DNA of 33,252 nucleotides from Sulfurovum sp. (GCA_026983515.1 JALWHT010000184.1:1-33252); one strand, 5' to 3'; shown: positions 9,432 to 18,562, counted from the first letter of the stretch. Notes: a model not told the origin generated them from the sequence alone. Numbers and translations are program-made.

Positions 9432-11084
9432 ATGAAGTTCGAAGATATCGAAATTGAAGATGTTGATTTTGAGGCGATGCTTGAGGAATCGTTCAAAAAA
9501 TCTGAGTCAAAAAGTGATTTGGTAACCGGTACGGTTGTGAAAATTGATGAGAAAGACAACCTGGCGGTTGTAGATATCGGTGGTGGTAGAGATGCAAATC
9601 TTTCACTTGATGAGATTAGAGACGAAGAGGGAAATATTCTCTTTAACGTCGGTGATGAAATTGAAGTAGTCAATCAGGGCAGAGGACGTGTTTCACGTAA
9701 AGCGGCACTCAGCCGTGTTGCACTCAATGAGTTTATTTCTGAATATGACGAAGATCAGGAATATATTATTGAAGGTGTCGTGACCAAGAAAAACAAAGGC
9801 GGTTACGTTGTTGATGTTGACGGGCTAGAATTCTTTATGCCGCGTACACTTTCGTACCTCTCTTCCAAGATCGACCCAATCGGTAAAAAAGTTAAAGCTG
9901 TTATCGTTAAAGTTGACAAGGACAAGGGATCTGTTGTTGTTTCCAGAAAAGAGCTGATTGAAAGAGACAGAGCGAGAACAGAAGAGATTGTCAACGAACT
10001 GCTTGAGAACAAAGAGCCGGTTGTCGGAACGATCAAAAAGATCACGTCTTACGGAATGTTTGTTGATGTAGGCGGTATGGATGGTCTGGTTCACTACTCA
10101 CAAATCTCCCACAAAGGACCGGTAAATCCTTCCAAATATTTTGAAGAAGGTGATGAAGTCAATGTTGTTGCGCTTGACTATGACAAGAAGAAGAGACACC
10201 TCTCCCTTTCCATTAAAGATGCAAATCCAGATCCTTGGGAAAACATCGATGAAATTATCGGTGTAGGCGATACTGTTACTGCAACTGTTTCTAATATTGA
10301 GCCTTACGGTGTATTCGTTGATCTCGGTGAAGATCTTGAAGCATTCCTTCATGTTTCTGAAATCTCTTGGGACAAGAATGTCAAGCATCCAAAAGACTAC
10401 CTTGAAAACGGCGAAGAGATTAATGTTGAAGTTATTGAGATTGACAAAGAGGGAAGAAGACTCAGGGTCAGCCTCAAAAACCTTCTTCCAAAGCCTATGG
10501 ATGCCTTTACTGCAGAACATAGAGTCGGTGATATTGTGAAAGGAACTGTTACTTCTATCACCGATTTTGGTGCATTTGTAAAAGTTGGCCCTGTTGAAGG
10601 TCTTCTGCACAATCAGGAAGTATCATGGGATAAATCGAAGAACGCGAAATCTGAACTCAATGTCGGTGACGAAGTTGAAGTGAAGATTATCAAAATTGAC
10701 AGAGATGCTGGTAAAATCTCTTTGAGCAAAAAAGCACTGGAAGACTCTCCTGTTGCTGCATTTGCCCAGGAGCATAAAAACGGTTCGATTGTTACTGGAA
10801 CAGTCAAAGACAAAAAAGACTTTGGTGTATTCATTGCGCTTGACGACAATGTCGATGCGCTGATCCGTACGGAAGACCTGCACCCGCTGAAATTCGATGA
10901 GATCGAAAAGGGGCAGGAGATCAAAGGTGTGATCAGTTTCATCGATCCTAATTCTGATAGAATCAGAGTTTCTGTAAAGAGACTTGAGCGTCAGGAAGAG
11001 CGTGAAGCAATGGAAAAATTGAATCTTGATCAGGATGATAGCATGACTCTTGGTGATGCCTTTGGAGACATCCTTAAAAAATAA
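9432..11084 (+). CDS. rpsA: 30S ribosomal protein S1
   Basis: 550 residues with six S1 (OB-fold) RNA-binding repeats, at about residues 31-100, 115-182, 197-266, 281-352, 368-440 and 455-525. The last four carry the typical GxFVDVG / GLVH or GLLH pattern (for example SYGMFVDVGGMDGLVH and DFGAFVKVGPVEGLLH). Repeats 1 and 2 are more diverged, as in other S1 proteins where they contact the ribosome. It unfolds and delivers mRNA to the 30S subunit. AGGATAG lies upstream of the ATG. It has its own promoter, as expected for an abundant protein. Confidence 0.97.
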   Translation: MKFEDIEIEDVDFEAMLEESFKKSESKSDLVTGTVVKIDEKDNLAVVDIGGGRDANLSLDEIRDEEGNILFNVGDEIEVVNQGRGRVSRKAALSRVALNEFISEYDEDQEYIIEGVVTKKNKGGYVVDVDGLEFFMPRTLSYLSSKIDPIGKKVKAVIVKVDKDKGSVVVSRKELIERDRARTEEIVNELLENKEPVVGTIKKITSYGMFVDVGGMDGLVHYSQISHKGPVNPSKYFEEGDEVNVVALDYDKKKRHLSLSIKDANPDPWENIDEIIGVGDTVTATVSNIEPYGVFVDLGEDLEAFLHVSEISWDKNVKHPKDYLENGEEINVEVIEIDKEGRRLRVSLKNLLPKPMDAFTAEHRVGDIVKGTVTSITDFGAFVKVGPVEGLLHNQEVSWDKSKNAKSELNVGDEVEVKIIKIDRDAGKISLSKKALEDSPVAAFAQEHKNGSIVTGTVKDKKDFGVFIALDDNVDALIRTEDLHPLKFDEIEKGQEIKGVISFIDPNSDRIRVSVKRLERQEEREAMEKLNLDQDDSMTLGDAFGDILKK

Positions 11085-11097
11085 ACCTTCACTGCTT

Positions 11098-11151
11098 CGG
11101 CATAGATGCCGCGTGAATACACTTCTTACATCGGTCTCTTCTGCGAGACCG
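11098..11151 (+). promoter_or_regulatory. two hairpins between rpsA and serA
   Basis: Hairpin 1 is CGGCAT (11098-11103) with ATGCCG (11106-11111). Hairpin 2 is CGGTCTC (11132-11138) with GAGACCG (11145-11151) and a 6-base loop. Neither is followed by a strong T-run. They may end rpsA transcription weakly or form part of a serA leader. Separate serA transcription is not proven. Confidence 0.4.
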
Positions 11152-11184
11152 TGTACACTTCTAAATTAACTATAAAGGTATACG

Positions 11185-12774
11185 ATGTCAAAAAAAACCG
11201 TTGTCGTTTGTGACCATATACACCAAAGCGGACTGGACATTCTTGCGAACGATCCTGAAATCGAACTGATCAATGCGGCAGATGAGCCAAAAGACAAACT
11301 CGTTGAAGAGATCATCCCGCTTGCAGATGTTGCTATTACGCGGTCATCAACAGATGTTGATGACAAGTTTCTGGCTGCTGCAAAAAAAATGAAAGCGATT
11401 GTACGTGCAGGTGTCGGTGTGGACAATGTCAACATCCCCGGTGCGAGCAAGCAGGGTATTGTTGTCATGAATGTACCTACCGCCAATACCATTGCTGCGG
11501 TGGAACTGACCATGGCACATATGCTTTCATGTGTGCGTCAGTTTCCTTATGCCCACAACAACCTGAAGCTTGACCGTGTTTGGAGACGTCAGGACTGGTA
11601 TGGTACGGAACTGAAGGATAAGAAACTGGGGATTATCGGTTTTGGTAATATCGGATCACGTGTAGGAAAGCGGGCAAAAGCTTTTGAGATGGATGTTGTT
11701 ACATATGACCCATATGTGGATGCAAGCAAGGCAACCGATCTTGACATTGCCTATACGAAAAATTTTGACGACATACTTGCCTGTGACATCATAACAATTC
11801 ATACGCCAAAAACAGAAGAGACTATTGGAATGATCGGTAAAGACGAGATCGCCAAAATGAAAGACGGTGTGATTCTTATCAACTGTGCACGTGGAGGGCT
11901 TTACGATGAGGATGCCCTTTTAGAAGGCTTGAAGTCAGGCAAGATCGCTATGGCGGGAATTGATGTGTTCAATAAAGAACCCGCAACCTCAAACCCGCTG
12001 CTTGATTTGAATAATGTAACGGTCACGCCACATTTGGGTGCGAATACAGTAGAGTCACAGCGTAACATTGCAACACAGGCAGCAGAGAATGCGATTGCAG
12101 CAGCAAAAGGCATAGCTTATCCTAATGCACTTAACCTGCCGATCAAAGAGAACGAACTGCCTGATTTTGTGCGCCCTTACCTTGAACTGATCCAGAAGAT
12201 GGGACATCTCTCTTCACAGGTAACGAAGAGTGCTGTCAAGTCCATCAAGGTAACGGCAAAAGGTCCTATTGCCGAATATCTTGCTTCCATGCAGACTTTT
12301 GCCACTGTCGGTGTATTGACTGAATCTCTCGCAGATCAAGTCAATTATGTAAATGCCGAGTTTGTTGCCAAAGAACGAGGCATAGAGCTTTCCAACGAAA
12401 AATTGCCAAATACCAGTGGATTTACCAATAAAGTCGGCATAAAACTTACAACAGCAGACAGTACAATCTCTATTGCAGGAACAGTGTTCGATGATACGGT
12501 ACAGCGTATTATTGAGATAGACGACTACATTCTTGATGTTGAGCCGAAAGGCACGATGATCTTCTTTAGGAATACGGACACTCCGGGTGTTATTGGTGAT
12601 GTGGGACATATTCTTGCAAACAACGGTTTGAACATTTCTGACTTCAGACTTGGACGTGACACAAAACAGCAGGCACTTGCTGTTGTACGTGTCGATGGTC
12701 AGGTTTCCAAAAAAGTCATCGAGGAACTTTCTGCACTCGATGCCTGTATCAGCGTCTCTCACGCGACACTGTAA
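11185..12774 (+). CDS. serA: D-3-phosphoglycerate dehydrogenase, long ACT-containing form
   Basis: 529 residues; oxidises 3-phosphoglycerate to phosphohydroxypyruvate with NAD+, the first step of serine synthesis. The Rossmann motif is GFGNIGSRVGKRAKAF (about 152-167). The catalytic Arg, Glu and His lie in NCARGGLYDEDAL, DVFNKEP and TPHLGANTVESQ. Residues about 320-440 form the allosteric substrate-binding (ASB) domain, and residues about 450-529 form an ACT domain (TPGVIGDVGHILANNGLNIS), so feedback control by serine is likely. AAGG precedes the ATG. A stable hairpin follows the stop. Confidence 0.96.
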   Translation: MSKKTVVVCDHIHQSGLDILANDPEIELINAADEPKDKLVEEIIPLADVAITRSSTDVDDKFLAAAKKMKAIVRAGVGVDNVNIPGASKQGIVVMNVPTANTIAAVELTMAHMLSCVRQFPYAHNNLKLDRVWRRQDWYGTELKDKKLGIIGFGNIGSRVGKRAKAFEMDVVTYDPYVDASKATDLDIAYTKNFDDILACDIITIHTPKTEETIGMIGKDEIAKMKDGVILINCARGGLYDEDALLEGLKSGKIAMAGIDVFNKEPATSNPLLDLNNVTVTPHLGANTVESQRNIATQAAENAIAAAKGIAYPNALNLPIKENELPDFVRPYLELIQKMGHLSSQVTKSAVKSIKVTAKGPIAEYLASMQTFATVGVLTESLADQVNYVNAEFVAKERGIELSNEKLPNTSGFTNKVGIKLTTADSTISIAGTVFDDTVQRIIEIDDYILDVEPKGTMIFFRNTDTPGVIGDVGHILANNGLNISDFRLGRDTKQQALAVVRVDGQVSKKVIEELSALDACISVSHATL

Positions 12775-12780
12775 CTGCTT

Positions 12781-12800
12781 TTGTCTCCTTTTGGAGACAA
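12781..12800 (+). terminator. hairpin after serA
   Basis: TTGTCTCC (12781-12788) pairs with GGAGACAA (12793-12800) around a TTTT loop, six bases after the serA stop. No downstream T-run, so efficiency is uncertain. Confidence 0.55.
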
Positions 12801-12837
12801 CCCCGCTCCCTTAAACATTAATTCAAATTATATTAGT

Positions 12838-12843
12838 TATAAT
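12838..12843 (+). promoter_or_regulatory. upstream -10-like element of the efflux operon
   Basis: TATAAT in the sequence TTATAATCACGG, 78 bases before the TolC-like start. It may be a second start site for the operon. Confidence 0.3.
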
Positions 12844-12868
12844 CACGGCAAAATTAAGATAAAATTCG

Positions 12869-12878
12869 CCTATATAGG
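12869..12878. promoter_or_regulatory. palindrome CCTATATAGG, candidate operator of the efflux operon
   Basis: A perfect 10-base palindrome that ends 10 bases before the proximal -10 hexamer, so it sits between the -10 and where a -35 would lie. A regulator bound here would control the operon. No regulator gene is adjacent. Confidence 0.4.
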
Positions 12879-12888
12879 TATCTTTTGC

Positions 12889-12894
12889 TATAAT
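12889..12894 (+). promoter_or_regulatory. extended -10 promoter of the efflux operon
   Basis: TGCTATAAT with the hexamer at 12889-12894, 27 bases before the TolC-like ATG. Confidence 0.6.
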
Positions 12895-12921
12895 TGTAGA
12901 TTAACTTTAGGAGTTGGATCA

Positions 12922-14340
12922 ATGAAAAAAACACTGCTTGTCCTGTGTTTGTCACTGCCTTTGTTTGCAGACGTAAAGCACCTTAGCCTGCCTCAGGCAA
13001 TCAAAATACTTAAACATGATAACCTAGAGCTGAAAATTGCAAAATTCAATGCTCGTATGAAAAAACTGGAAGCGGAAGCAGTCCAGGCTAAAAATTACGG
13101 AAGAGCAGATTTGACCATTGCTGCCATTCGCTCTAACGATGCGTTGAATGTTTTTGGTTTTAAGCTGCAGAGCCGTGAAGCAACGTTTGCTGACTTTGGA
13201 TTTGCAGATTTCATGGGAGCGATTGGACAAGGTGCTATACAGGCGAATGGTGACTTCGGTGCATTTTCACAGGGGCTTGTACAAAATGGAGACAGTATTT
13301 TACAAATTGCACCTAATGATCTGAACTATCCCGGTGCACGTAACCATTTCCAGACCAAATTTTCCTATAATGTACCTCTCTATACCGGAGGGAAGCTGAC
13401 AGAATATGGACGTATCAGCAATATGCTGTACCAGATGAGCCTTCTCGACCGCAGAAAACTGTTCAATGCGAAAGTGTATGAGACTAAAAAGGCTTTTTAC
13501 GATATTTCTTTGGTAGAAAATTATATTGTCAATCTCCGTAAAATCATTAAGAATATCAGTACATTGGAAAATGTTGTAAAGTCTATGCAGAAAGAGGGCT
13601 ATGCCAAGGAAACGGATCTGTTTGAAGTGCAGGCAAGAAAGGCGGAAGCACAAAGTATGTACAATCAGGCGAAACTCAATCGCGAACTTGCCTATCAATT
13701 TCTTTCGTTTTTGCTCAATACTGAAGTCAGTAGCATCCGACATGTGCATGAATCGGCACCGATGCCACGTGTCAGTAAAAGAGCTCTGGCAATGAATAAC
13801 CTCGATATTCAGAAGGCGGAGCTGGGGCTTCAGATAGCAAACCATGCGATGCATCTCGAAAAATCGCGTTATCTCCCTGAAGTAGGTGCTTTTGCAGAGT
13901 ATGGCAGTGCCGATAACCATTTATGGAATGACTTTACCGGCAAAGATGCCTACACTGTCGGAGTACAGATAAAATGGAACCTTTTCAGCGGTGGAGAGGA
14001 TGAGAAAGAGGTAGAGAAAGCACGTCTGAAATACCTGAAAACCAAAGACCAGGTTGCCCTTGCACGCAAAGGGATCGCATTGAAAGTCAAAAAACTGCGT
14101 ACAGAAATTCTCAGTATTGATTCTGATATTCACAGTTACCGTACCCAGCTCAAGTATGCACGCAGGGTGTATGAGAACTATAAAACACGATATAAAGAGG
14201 GGATGGTTTCCATCTCTGATGTACTCATTAAACAGTCAAAGGAGCTTGAGATGCTGCTTAAACTGCTTGGTGCAAAAAACAAACGTAATACAAAAATATT
14301 TGAACTTGACAGTATCTTAAACAGAGGAGGCGAAGTATGA
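12922..14340 (+). CDS. TolC-family outer membrane efflux channel
   Basis: 472 residues with a cleavable signal peptide (MKKTLLVLCLSLPLFA, then DVKH). The long amphipathic helical segments and two-fold repeat are those of the outer membrane factor family. Helical hairpins rich in Lys, Glu and Ala (about 200-290 and 390-460) alternate with strand-like stretches (YNVPLYTGGKLTEYG and VGVQIKWNLFSGGEDEKEVEKA, the classic TolC repeat pattern). The start at 12922 follows TAGGAG and is confirmed by the signal peptide; a longer frame upstream runs through the promoter. It is the first gene of the efflux operon and its stop overlaps the adaptor start. Confidence 0.9.
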   Translation: MKKTLLVLCLSLPLFADVKHLSLPQAIKILKHDNLELKIAKFNARMKKLEAEAVQAKNYGRADLTIAAIRSNDALNVFGFKLQSREATFADFGFADFMGAIGQGAIQANGDFGAFSQGLVQNGDSILQIAPNDLNYPGARNHFQTKFSYNVPLYTGGKLTEYGRISNMLYQMSLLDRRKLFNAKVYETKKAFYDISLVENYIVNLRKIIKNISTLENVVKSMQKEGYAKETDLFEVQARKAEAQSMYNQAKLNRELAYQFLSFLLNTEVSSIRHVHESAPMPRVSKRALAMNNLDIQKAELGLQIANHAMHLEKSRYLPEVGAFAEYGSADNHLWNDFTGKDAYTVGVQIKWNLFSGGEDEKEVEKARLKYLKTKDQVALARKGIALKVKKLRTEILSIDSDIHSYRTQLKYARRVYENYKTRYKEGMVSISDVLIKQSKELEMLLKLLGAKNKRNTKIFELDSILNRGGEV

Positions 14341-15146
14341 AAAAATGGATGGTAATGGCACTATTGGCCGCAACAACGTTGTTGCATGCAGTAAACTTTG
14401 AATTGAGTGGGGCAGTTGTATCGGACAATCAGAAAATGATGACCAGCCGCTACATGGGGTATGTAAAAAAAATGGCTGTCAGTGAAGGGGACATTGTCAA
14501 AAAAGGGCAACTGCTTTACGAGATTGATTCTAAGGACATTGAAGCAGCAGAACGTCAGGTTGATCTGGCAATTTCCCAGGCAAGACTTGCACTGCAGATG
14601 AACCGTAACCAGTTGAACAATGTACTGATCAACCTCGCCCGTCACAAGCGCCTTTATAAAAAAAATATGGTTTCAAAATTTGAAGTGGAAAACCTTGAAC
14701 TTGCGGCAAAAAACCTTAAAGACATGGTGAAGATTGCACAGGAACAGGTAAATCAGGCACTGGCGAAAAAAGAAGAAGTGCTCAATCAGTATAAATATCT
14801 TCGTATTACCGCACCGAACGATGGTGTCATTGTTGCCAAAAAAATCAATGAAGGTGAGATGGCAATTCCAGGTATGCCAGCAGTGGTACTGACGGATTTG
14901 AGTCATCTGAAGATTGTGGCTGAAATTTCAGAAACCCAGTTGCAGCATATGCATCTTGGTAAAAAAGTTTTAGTGGAAATACCATCCCTTGGCTACAAGA
15001 CTGAAGGAACGGTTTCTTCAATTATTCCTAACTCCAACCCGATGACACACAAATTTAAGATCAAGATCAAGTTTGACCACTCCAACAAATCGATCTATCC
15101 TGGTATGTATGCAAAAGTCATAGTAAGGTCTGACGATGGGAAATAA
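14337..15146 (+). CDS. RND periplasmic adaptor (membrane fusion protein), short form
   Basis: 269 residues, shorter than the usual 350-400. A signal peptide (MKKWMVMALLAATTLLHA) is followed by a first half-lipoyl motif (GYVKKMAVSEGDIVKKGQ), a single alpha-helical hairpin (about 60-150), the second half-lipoyl motif (ITAPNDGVIVAKKINEGE) and a beta-barrel domain to the end. The C-terminal membrane-proximal domain seems absent. It bridges the permease and the TolC-like channel. GAGGAGG precedes the ATG, which overlaps the upstream stop, and its 3' end overlaps the permease by 11 bases. A clear paralogue lies at 23018-23803. Confidence 0.88.
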   Translation: MKKWMVMALLAATTLLHAVNFELSGAVVSDNQKMMTSRYMGYVKKMAVSEGDIVKKGQLLYEIDSKDIEAAERQVDLAISQARLALQMNRNQLNNVLINLARHKRLYKKNMVSKFEVENLELAAKNLKDMVKIAQEQVNQALAKKEEVLNQYKYLRITAPNDGVIVAKKINEGEMAIPGMPAVVLTDLSHLKIVAEISETQLQHMHLGKKVLVEIPSLGYKTEGTVSSIIPNSNPMTHKFKIKIKFDHSNKSIYPGMYAKVIVRSDDGK

Positions 15147-16740
15147 GCAAGAGTATCAGGTTACCGATTATGCAGGAAAACTTGCCAAAGGGTTTCTGCA
15201 CAACCCGCTTACCGCTGTATTGGGTGCCTTTTTGCTTATTATGGGCTATCTTGCACTCAATGTTATGCCACGTGAAGAAGATCCTCAAATTGCTATCTCC
15301 GGAGGTGCTGTGGTCGTTGCTATGCCTGGTGCCAGTCCACGACAGATTGAAAATATCATTATTAATCCGTTGGAGCGAAAACTGAGGGAAATCAAGGGTA
15401 TTGAACATATCTATAGTCAGGCCTTCAACAATTACGGTACAGTCAGTGTCATGTACTACATTGGTGAAAATCGTGAAGATGCCAACCTCAAGCTTTATGA
15501 CAAGGTGATGCAGAACATGGATAAAATGCCCAAAGGGGTAATGCAACCGCTGATCAAGCCGTTTGATATCGATATTGATATTCCTATTCTTACGTTTGCA
15601 TTCTATGCAAAAGACAAAAAAGTAAATGACGTTGAACTTTTCAAGGTGGTACGTAAACTGCAACAGAAGATCAATGCGGTAAAGAATGTTGCCAAAACAA
15701 CCTTGAAGGGAAACCGTATTGAACAGTACAATATTGAAGTTGATATGGGGAAGCTTTCTGCCTACCATTTGTCACTTGGACAGATTATGAAGGCAGTACA
15801 GTCGGTTGCTGTCGATGTACCTGATGTCAAGGGAAGAACCAAAAAAAATGAATTGCTTATTTTTGGGGTGAAGAATGCCATTGAAAATATTGATGATGTG
15901 AAAAATGTTATTGTTGCCCAATATATGGGATCACCAATTTACCTGCGTGATGTTGCCACGGTCAAAGATGGTATTGACTTTCAGAATTTCAAGACAGCTG
16001 ATGTACTCTTTAAAGACAAACCGAATGAAAAACTTGGCAAAGAAAAGAGCCAGGTAACACTGACTGTGTCCAAACTGGCAGGTACCAATGCAGTTTTTGT
16101 AGCAGAAGATGTATTGAAGTTACTTGAGGAACACAATGTTGAACTTAATAAAATAGGGATTGGCTATGTTGTGACCCGTAACTATGGTGTACGTGCGGAT
16201 GAAGCGGTTAATGAGCTGATGCATCATCTTATCATTACCATTGTGATCATTGCTCTGATGCTGGTTTTTGCACTCGGATGGAAAGAATCCCTCATTGTTA
16301 CCTTTACCGTCCCTGCCATTTTGGCTGTGACACTGTTTGTTGCCTACCTGACAGGACAGACAATTAACCGTATTACCCTCTTTGCTTTCCTGCTTTCGCT
16401 GGGACTCCTGGTTGATGCGGCGATCATTGTTATTGAGAATATTCATAGACATTTGCACGCCCATGATGTGGAGGACAAAGATATGGACGAACTGCTCATT
16501 GAAGCAACCGATGAGATCGGTGCACCAACGAACGTGGCAACACTGGCGATCATTTTGACGATGGTGCCCATGGCATTTGTCGGGGGTATGATGGGATCGT
16601 TTATGAAACCCATTCCGCTTAATGTACCTGTAGCACTTGTTGCTTCGCTCTTTGTTGCCTATATTTTTACACCGTATCTGAGTTTGAAACTTTTGAAAAA
16701 ACCGACACATCACAAGCACGATAAAAAAGGGGGTAAGTAA
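15136..16740 (+). CDS. RND efflux permease, N-terminal half
   Basis: 534 residues equal to the first half of an RND (AcrB-type) permease. TM1 is at about 22-46 (FLHNPLTAVLGAFLLIMGY). A large periplasmic loop follows, with the conserved MPGASPRQIENIIINPLE segment. TM2-TM6 lie at about 360-520. TM4 carries LGLLVDAAIIVIENIHR; here Asp427 is followed by Ala, where AcrB has two Asp. The ORF ends after TM6 in a Lys/His-rich tail. RND permeases are normally about 1040 residues in one chain, and the second half is the next gene, which starts on the last base of this stop codon (TAATG). The two together should make one 12-helix protomer powered by proton flow. Confidence 0.88.
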   Translation: MGNKQEYQVTDYAGKLAKGFLHNPLTAVLGAFLLIMGYLALNVMPREEDPQIAISGGAVVVAMPGASPRQIENIIINPLERKLREIKGIEHIYSQAFNNYGTVSVMYYIGENREDANLKLYDKVMQNMDKMPKGVMQPLIKPFDIDIDIPILTFAFYAKDKKVNDVELFKVVRKLQQKINAVKNVAKTTLKGNRIEQYNIEVDMGKLSAYHLSLGQIMKAVQSVAVDVPDVKGRTKKNELLIFGVKNAIENIDDVKNVIVAQYMGSPIYLRDVATVKDGIDFQNFKTADVLFKDKPNEKLGKEKSQVTLTVSKLAGTNAVFVAEDVLKLLEEHNVELNKIGIGYVVTRNYGVRADEAVNELMHHLIITIVIIALMLVFALGWKESLIVTFTVPAILAVTLFVAYLTGQTINRITLFAFLLSLGLLVDAAIIVIENIHRHLHAHDVEDKDMDELLIEATDEIGAPTNVATLAIILTMVPMAFVGGMMGSFMKPIPLNVPVALVASLFVAYIFTPYLSLKLLKKPTHHKHDKKGGK

Positions 16741-18464
16741 TGAAAGGATTGGAGCATTTCATTTATACCATCCTTGGTAGTAAAAAGAAAAAGCGTTTGG
16801 TTATTATTTTGACAGCATTGGCATTTTTCGGTACGCTGATGATGTTCCCTACCAAGATGGTACGGGCAAAGATGCTTCCTGGAAAGAGTGACAATACGTT
16901 TTCCATCTATGTCGATACACCTACGGGAAGTTCCATTGAACAGACCAGGCAGGTAAGTGAATGTGTTATTGATGCGATCAAGGATGAAAAGAATATTATG
17001 AATATTGAACTTTTCCTTGGTCAGGGGATCCCGCTCGACTATGCCGGACTTGTAAAGGGATCGGCAATGAAACACACAGAAAATGTTGCAGAAATCGCTG
17101 TGAATCTGACAGACAAGCATACACGGAAAGAACCTTCATTTTTAATGGTTCATCGTTTAAGACCTGTAGTAAAAAGTAAGTGTGAATCGGTGGTTAAAGG
17201 CTCCAATATCCGCTTTATAGAACAACCTGCAGGTCCTCCTACGCTGGCAGCTATTGTTGTAGAAGTACATGGTGATAATCTGGATAAGATCCGTACTATC
17301 TCCTACCAGACAGCCAAGATTTTGCAAAAAACAAAAGGGTTGGTCGATATTGATGTAATGGCGGATGATATTTTCGATAAATATGAACTGATCCCCGATA
17401 AAGAAAAGATTGCGCGTAGTGGTTTGAGTGTAAAGCAGGTGAATAACATTATCTATCTGGCATTTGAAGGTATGGAGATTGCACATAAAAACTCCAAAAA
17501 CAACCCCGACCAGATTCCTATTTTTCTTATTCTTGCCAAACACAGCAAGACTTTTCCGGATAAAAGCCGTCTTGCACTGTTAAGTAAACTTTCCTCCCTG
17601 AACCTGATGAATCAAAAAGGGATGATGGTACCGTTGAGTGAAGTTGTGAATATCAGAAAGGTCAAGTCCAATCCTAAAATCATGCATAAAGATCTTGACC
17701 GTATGATCAATGTAACTGCCGAGACAGATATGGTTTCACAGGTCTACCCGCTGCTGGATGCACGTGAAAAGATGATCAAGTATTTTTCGCGTGAATACAT
17801 TGTTACCAAAGAGCCGGGAATGAGTACGTACATGTTTGACCTCCATCTCAAGGATAAAAAAACAGGAGAGAAGTTTTTGCTGCGATGGGACGGGGAGATG
17901 AAAGTTACTCTCGATACGTTCCGTGATCTTGGTGGTGCCTTTATTGCCGCATTGGTCCTGATCTTCCTGTTGTTGGTGATTTACTACAAAAGTTTTTCTA
18001 TCAGCGGTATTATTCTGCTTGGATCGTTCCTTTCGCTTATCGGGGTGATCCTCGGACACTGGGTGGCAAATTTCTTTACAAGTGAAACGTTCTTCCTGAC
18101 GGCAACGTCACTCATTGGCTTTATCGCCCTGATGGGAATCAGCTCGCGTAACTCGCTGCTTCTCATTGACTTTACCAAGTCACTGATGGAGTGTCATGGT
18201 ATGGAAAAACGCAAAGCTATTGCGGTAGCGACAGCCACCCGTGCGAAACCTATTGCTTTGACAGCTGTAGCGATCATTCTCGGTTCCGCACTTTTGGCAT
18301 CTGACCCAGTCTTTGGAGGACTGGGAGTTGCTCTTATTTCGGGAACTGTTGCCGCTGTTTTTGTATCGCTCATATTTGTACCGGTACTGATGCATAACTC
18401 CAAAGCGATGGATTTTAAACCGGCTGACCAGTGTGATATAGATAATATCTCTATTACCAAATAA
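16740..18464 (+). CDS. RND efflux permease, C-terminal half
   Basis: 574 residues equal to the second half of an RND permease. TM7 lies at about 18-38 (RLVIILTALAFFGTLMMF). The periplasmic loop has the PTGSSIEQTRQVSE segment and TM8-TM12 are at about 395-560. TM10 has GISSRNSLLLIDFTKS, with Arg470 where AcrB has Lys940. The start is set by the AGGGGG run about 8 bases upstream and by the TAATG overlap with the first half. It is in a different frame from the first half, and a stop (TAA 16734-16736) in its own frame just before the ATG argues against a simple fused readthrough. It is the last gene of the operon. Confidence 0.88.
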   Translation: MKGLEHFIYTILGSKKKKRLVIILTALAFFGTLMMFPTKMVRAKMLPGKSDNTFSIYVDTPTGSSIEQTRQVSECVIDAIKDEKNIMNIELFLGQGIPLDYAGLVKGSAMKHTENVAEIAVNLTDKHTRKEPSFLMVHRLRPVVKSKCESVVKGSNIRFIEQPAGPPTLAAIVVEVHGDNLDKIRTISYQTAKILQKTKGLVDIDVMADDIFDKYELIPDKEKIARSGLSVKQVNNIIYLAFEGMEIAHKNSKNNPDQIPIFLILAKHSKTFPDKSRLALLSKLSSLNLMNQKGMMVPLSEVVNIRKVKSNPKIMHKDLDRMINVTAETDMVSQVYPLLDAREKMIKYFSREYIVTKEPGMSTYMFDLHLKDKKTGEKFLLRWDGEMKVTLDTFRDLGGAFIAALVLIFLLLVIYYKSFSISGIILLGSFLSLIGVILGHWVANFFTSETFFLTATSLIGFIALMGISSRNSLLLIDFTKSLMECHGMEKRKAIAVATATRAKPIALTAVAIILGSALLASDPVFGGLGVALISGTVAAVFVSLIFVPVLMHNSKAMDFKPADQCDIDNISITK

Positions 18465-18495
18465 CTGCCTGATTAGGGGCTCTCTCTTCTCTATC

Positions 18496-18516
18496 ATCCC
18501 GCACTTGATGCGGGAT
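18496..18516 (+). terminator. terminator of the efflux operon
   Basis: ATCCCGCA (18496-18503) pairs with TGCGGGAT (18509-18516) around a 5-base loop. A T-rich stretch follows after a few bases. It separates the operon from efp. Confidence 0.6.
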
Positions 18517-18562
18517 CTTGACACTATTTTATTATTTACCTTATTATTTATAAACACTTTGC

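Noticed and set aside
9825-10610. Several minus-strand open frames opposite rpsA
   Set aside because: They mirror the six S1 repeats of rpsA and have no starts, ribosome binding sites or recognisable products.
12781-12921. Longer start for the TolC-like gene
   Set aside because: The extension would translate the serA terminator and the promoter; the ATG at 12922 has TAGGAG and begins a signal peptide.
16723-16740. Programmed or accidental frameshift on the A6G5 run joining the two permease halves
   Set aside because: A -1 shift meets TAA at 16734-16736 before the second ATG and the +1 frame is not that of the second half, so slippage alone cannot fuse them; an indel at the very junction is not excluded.
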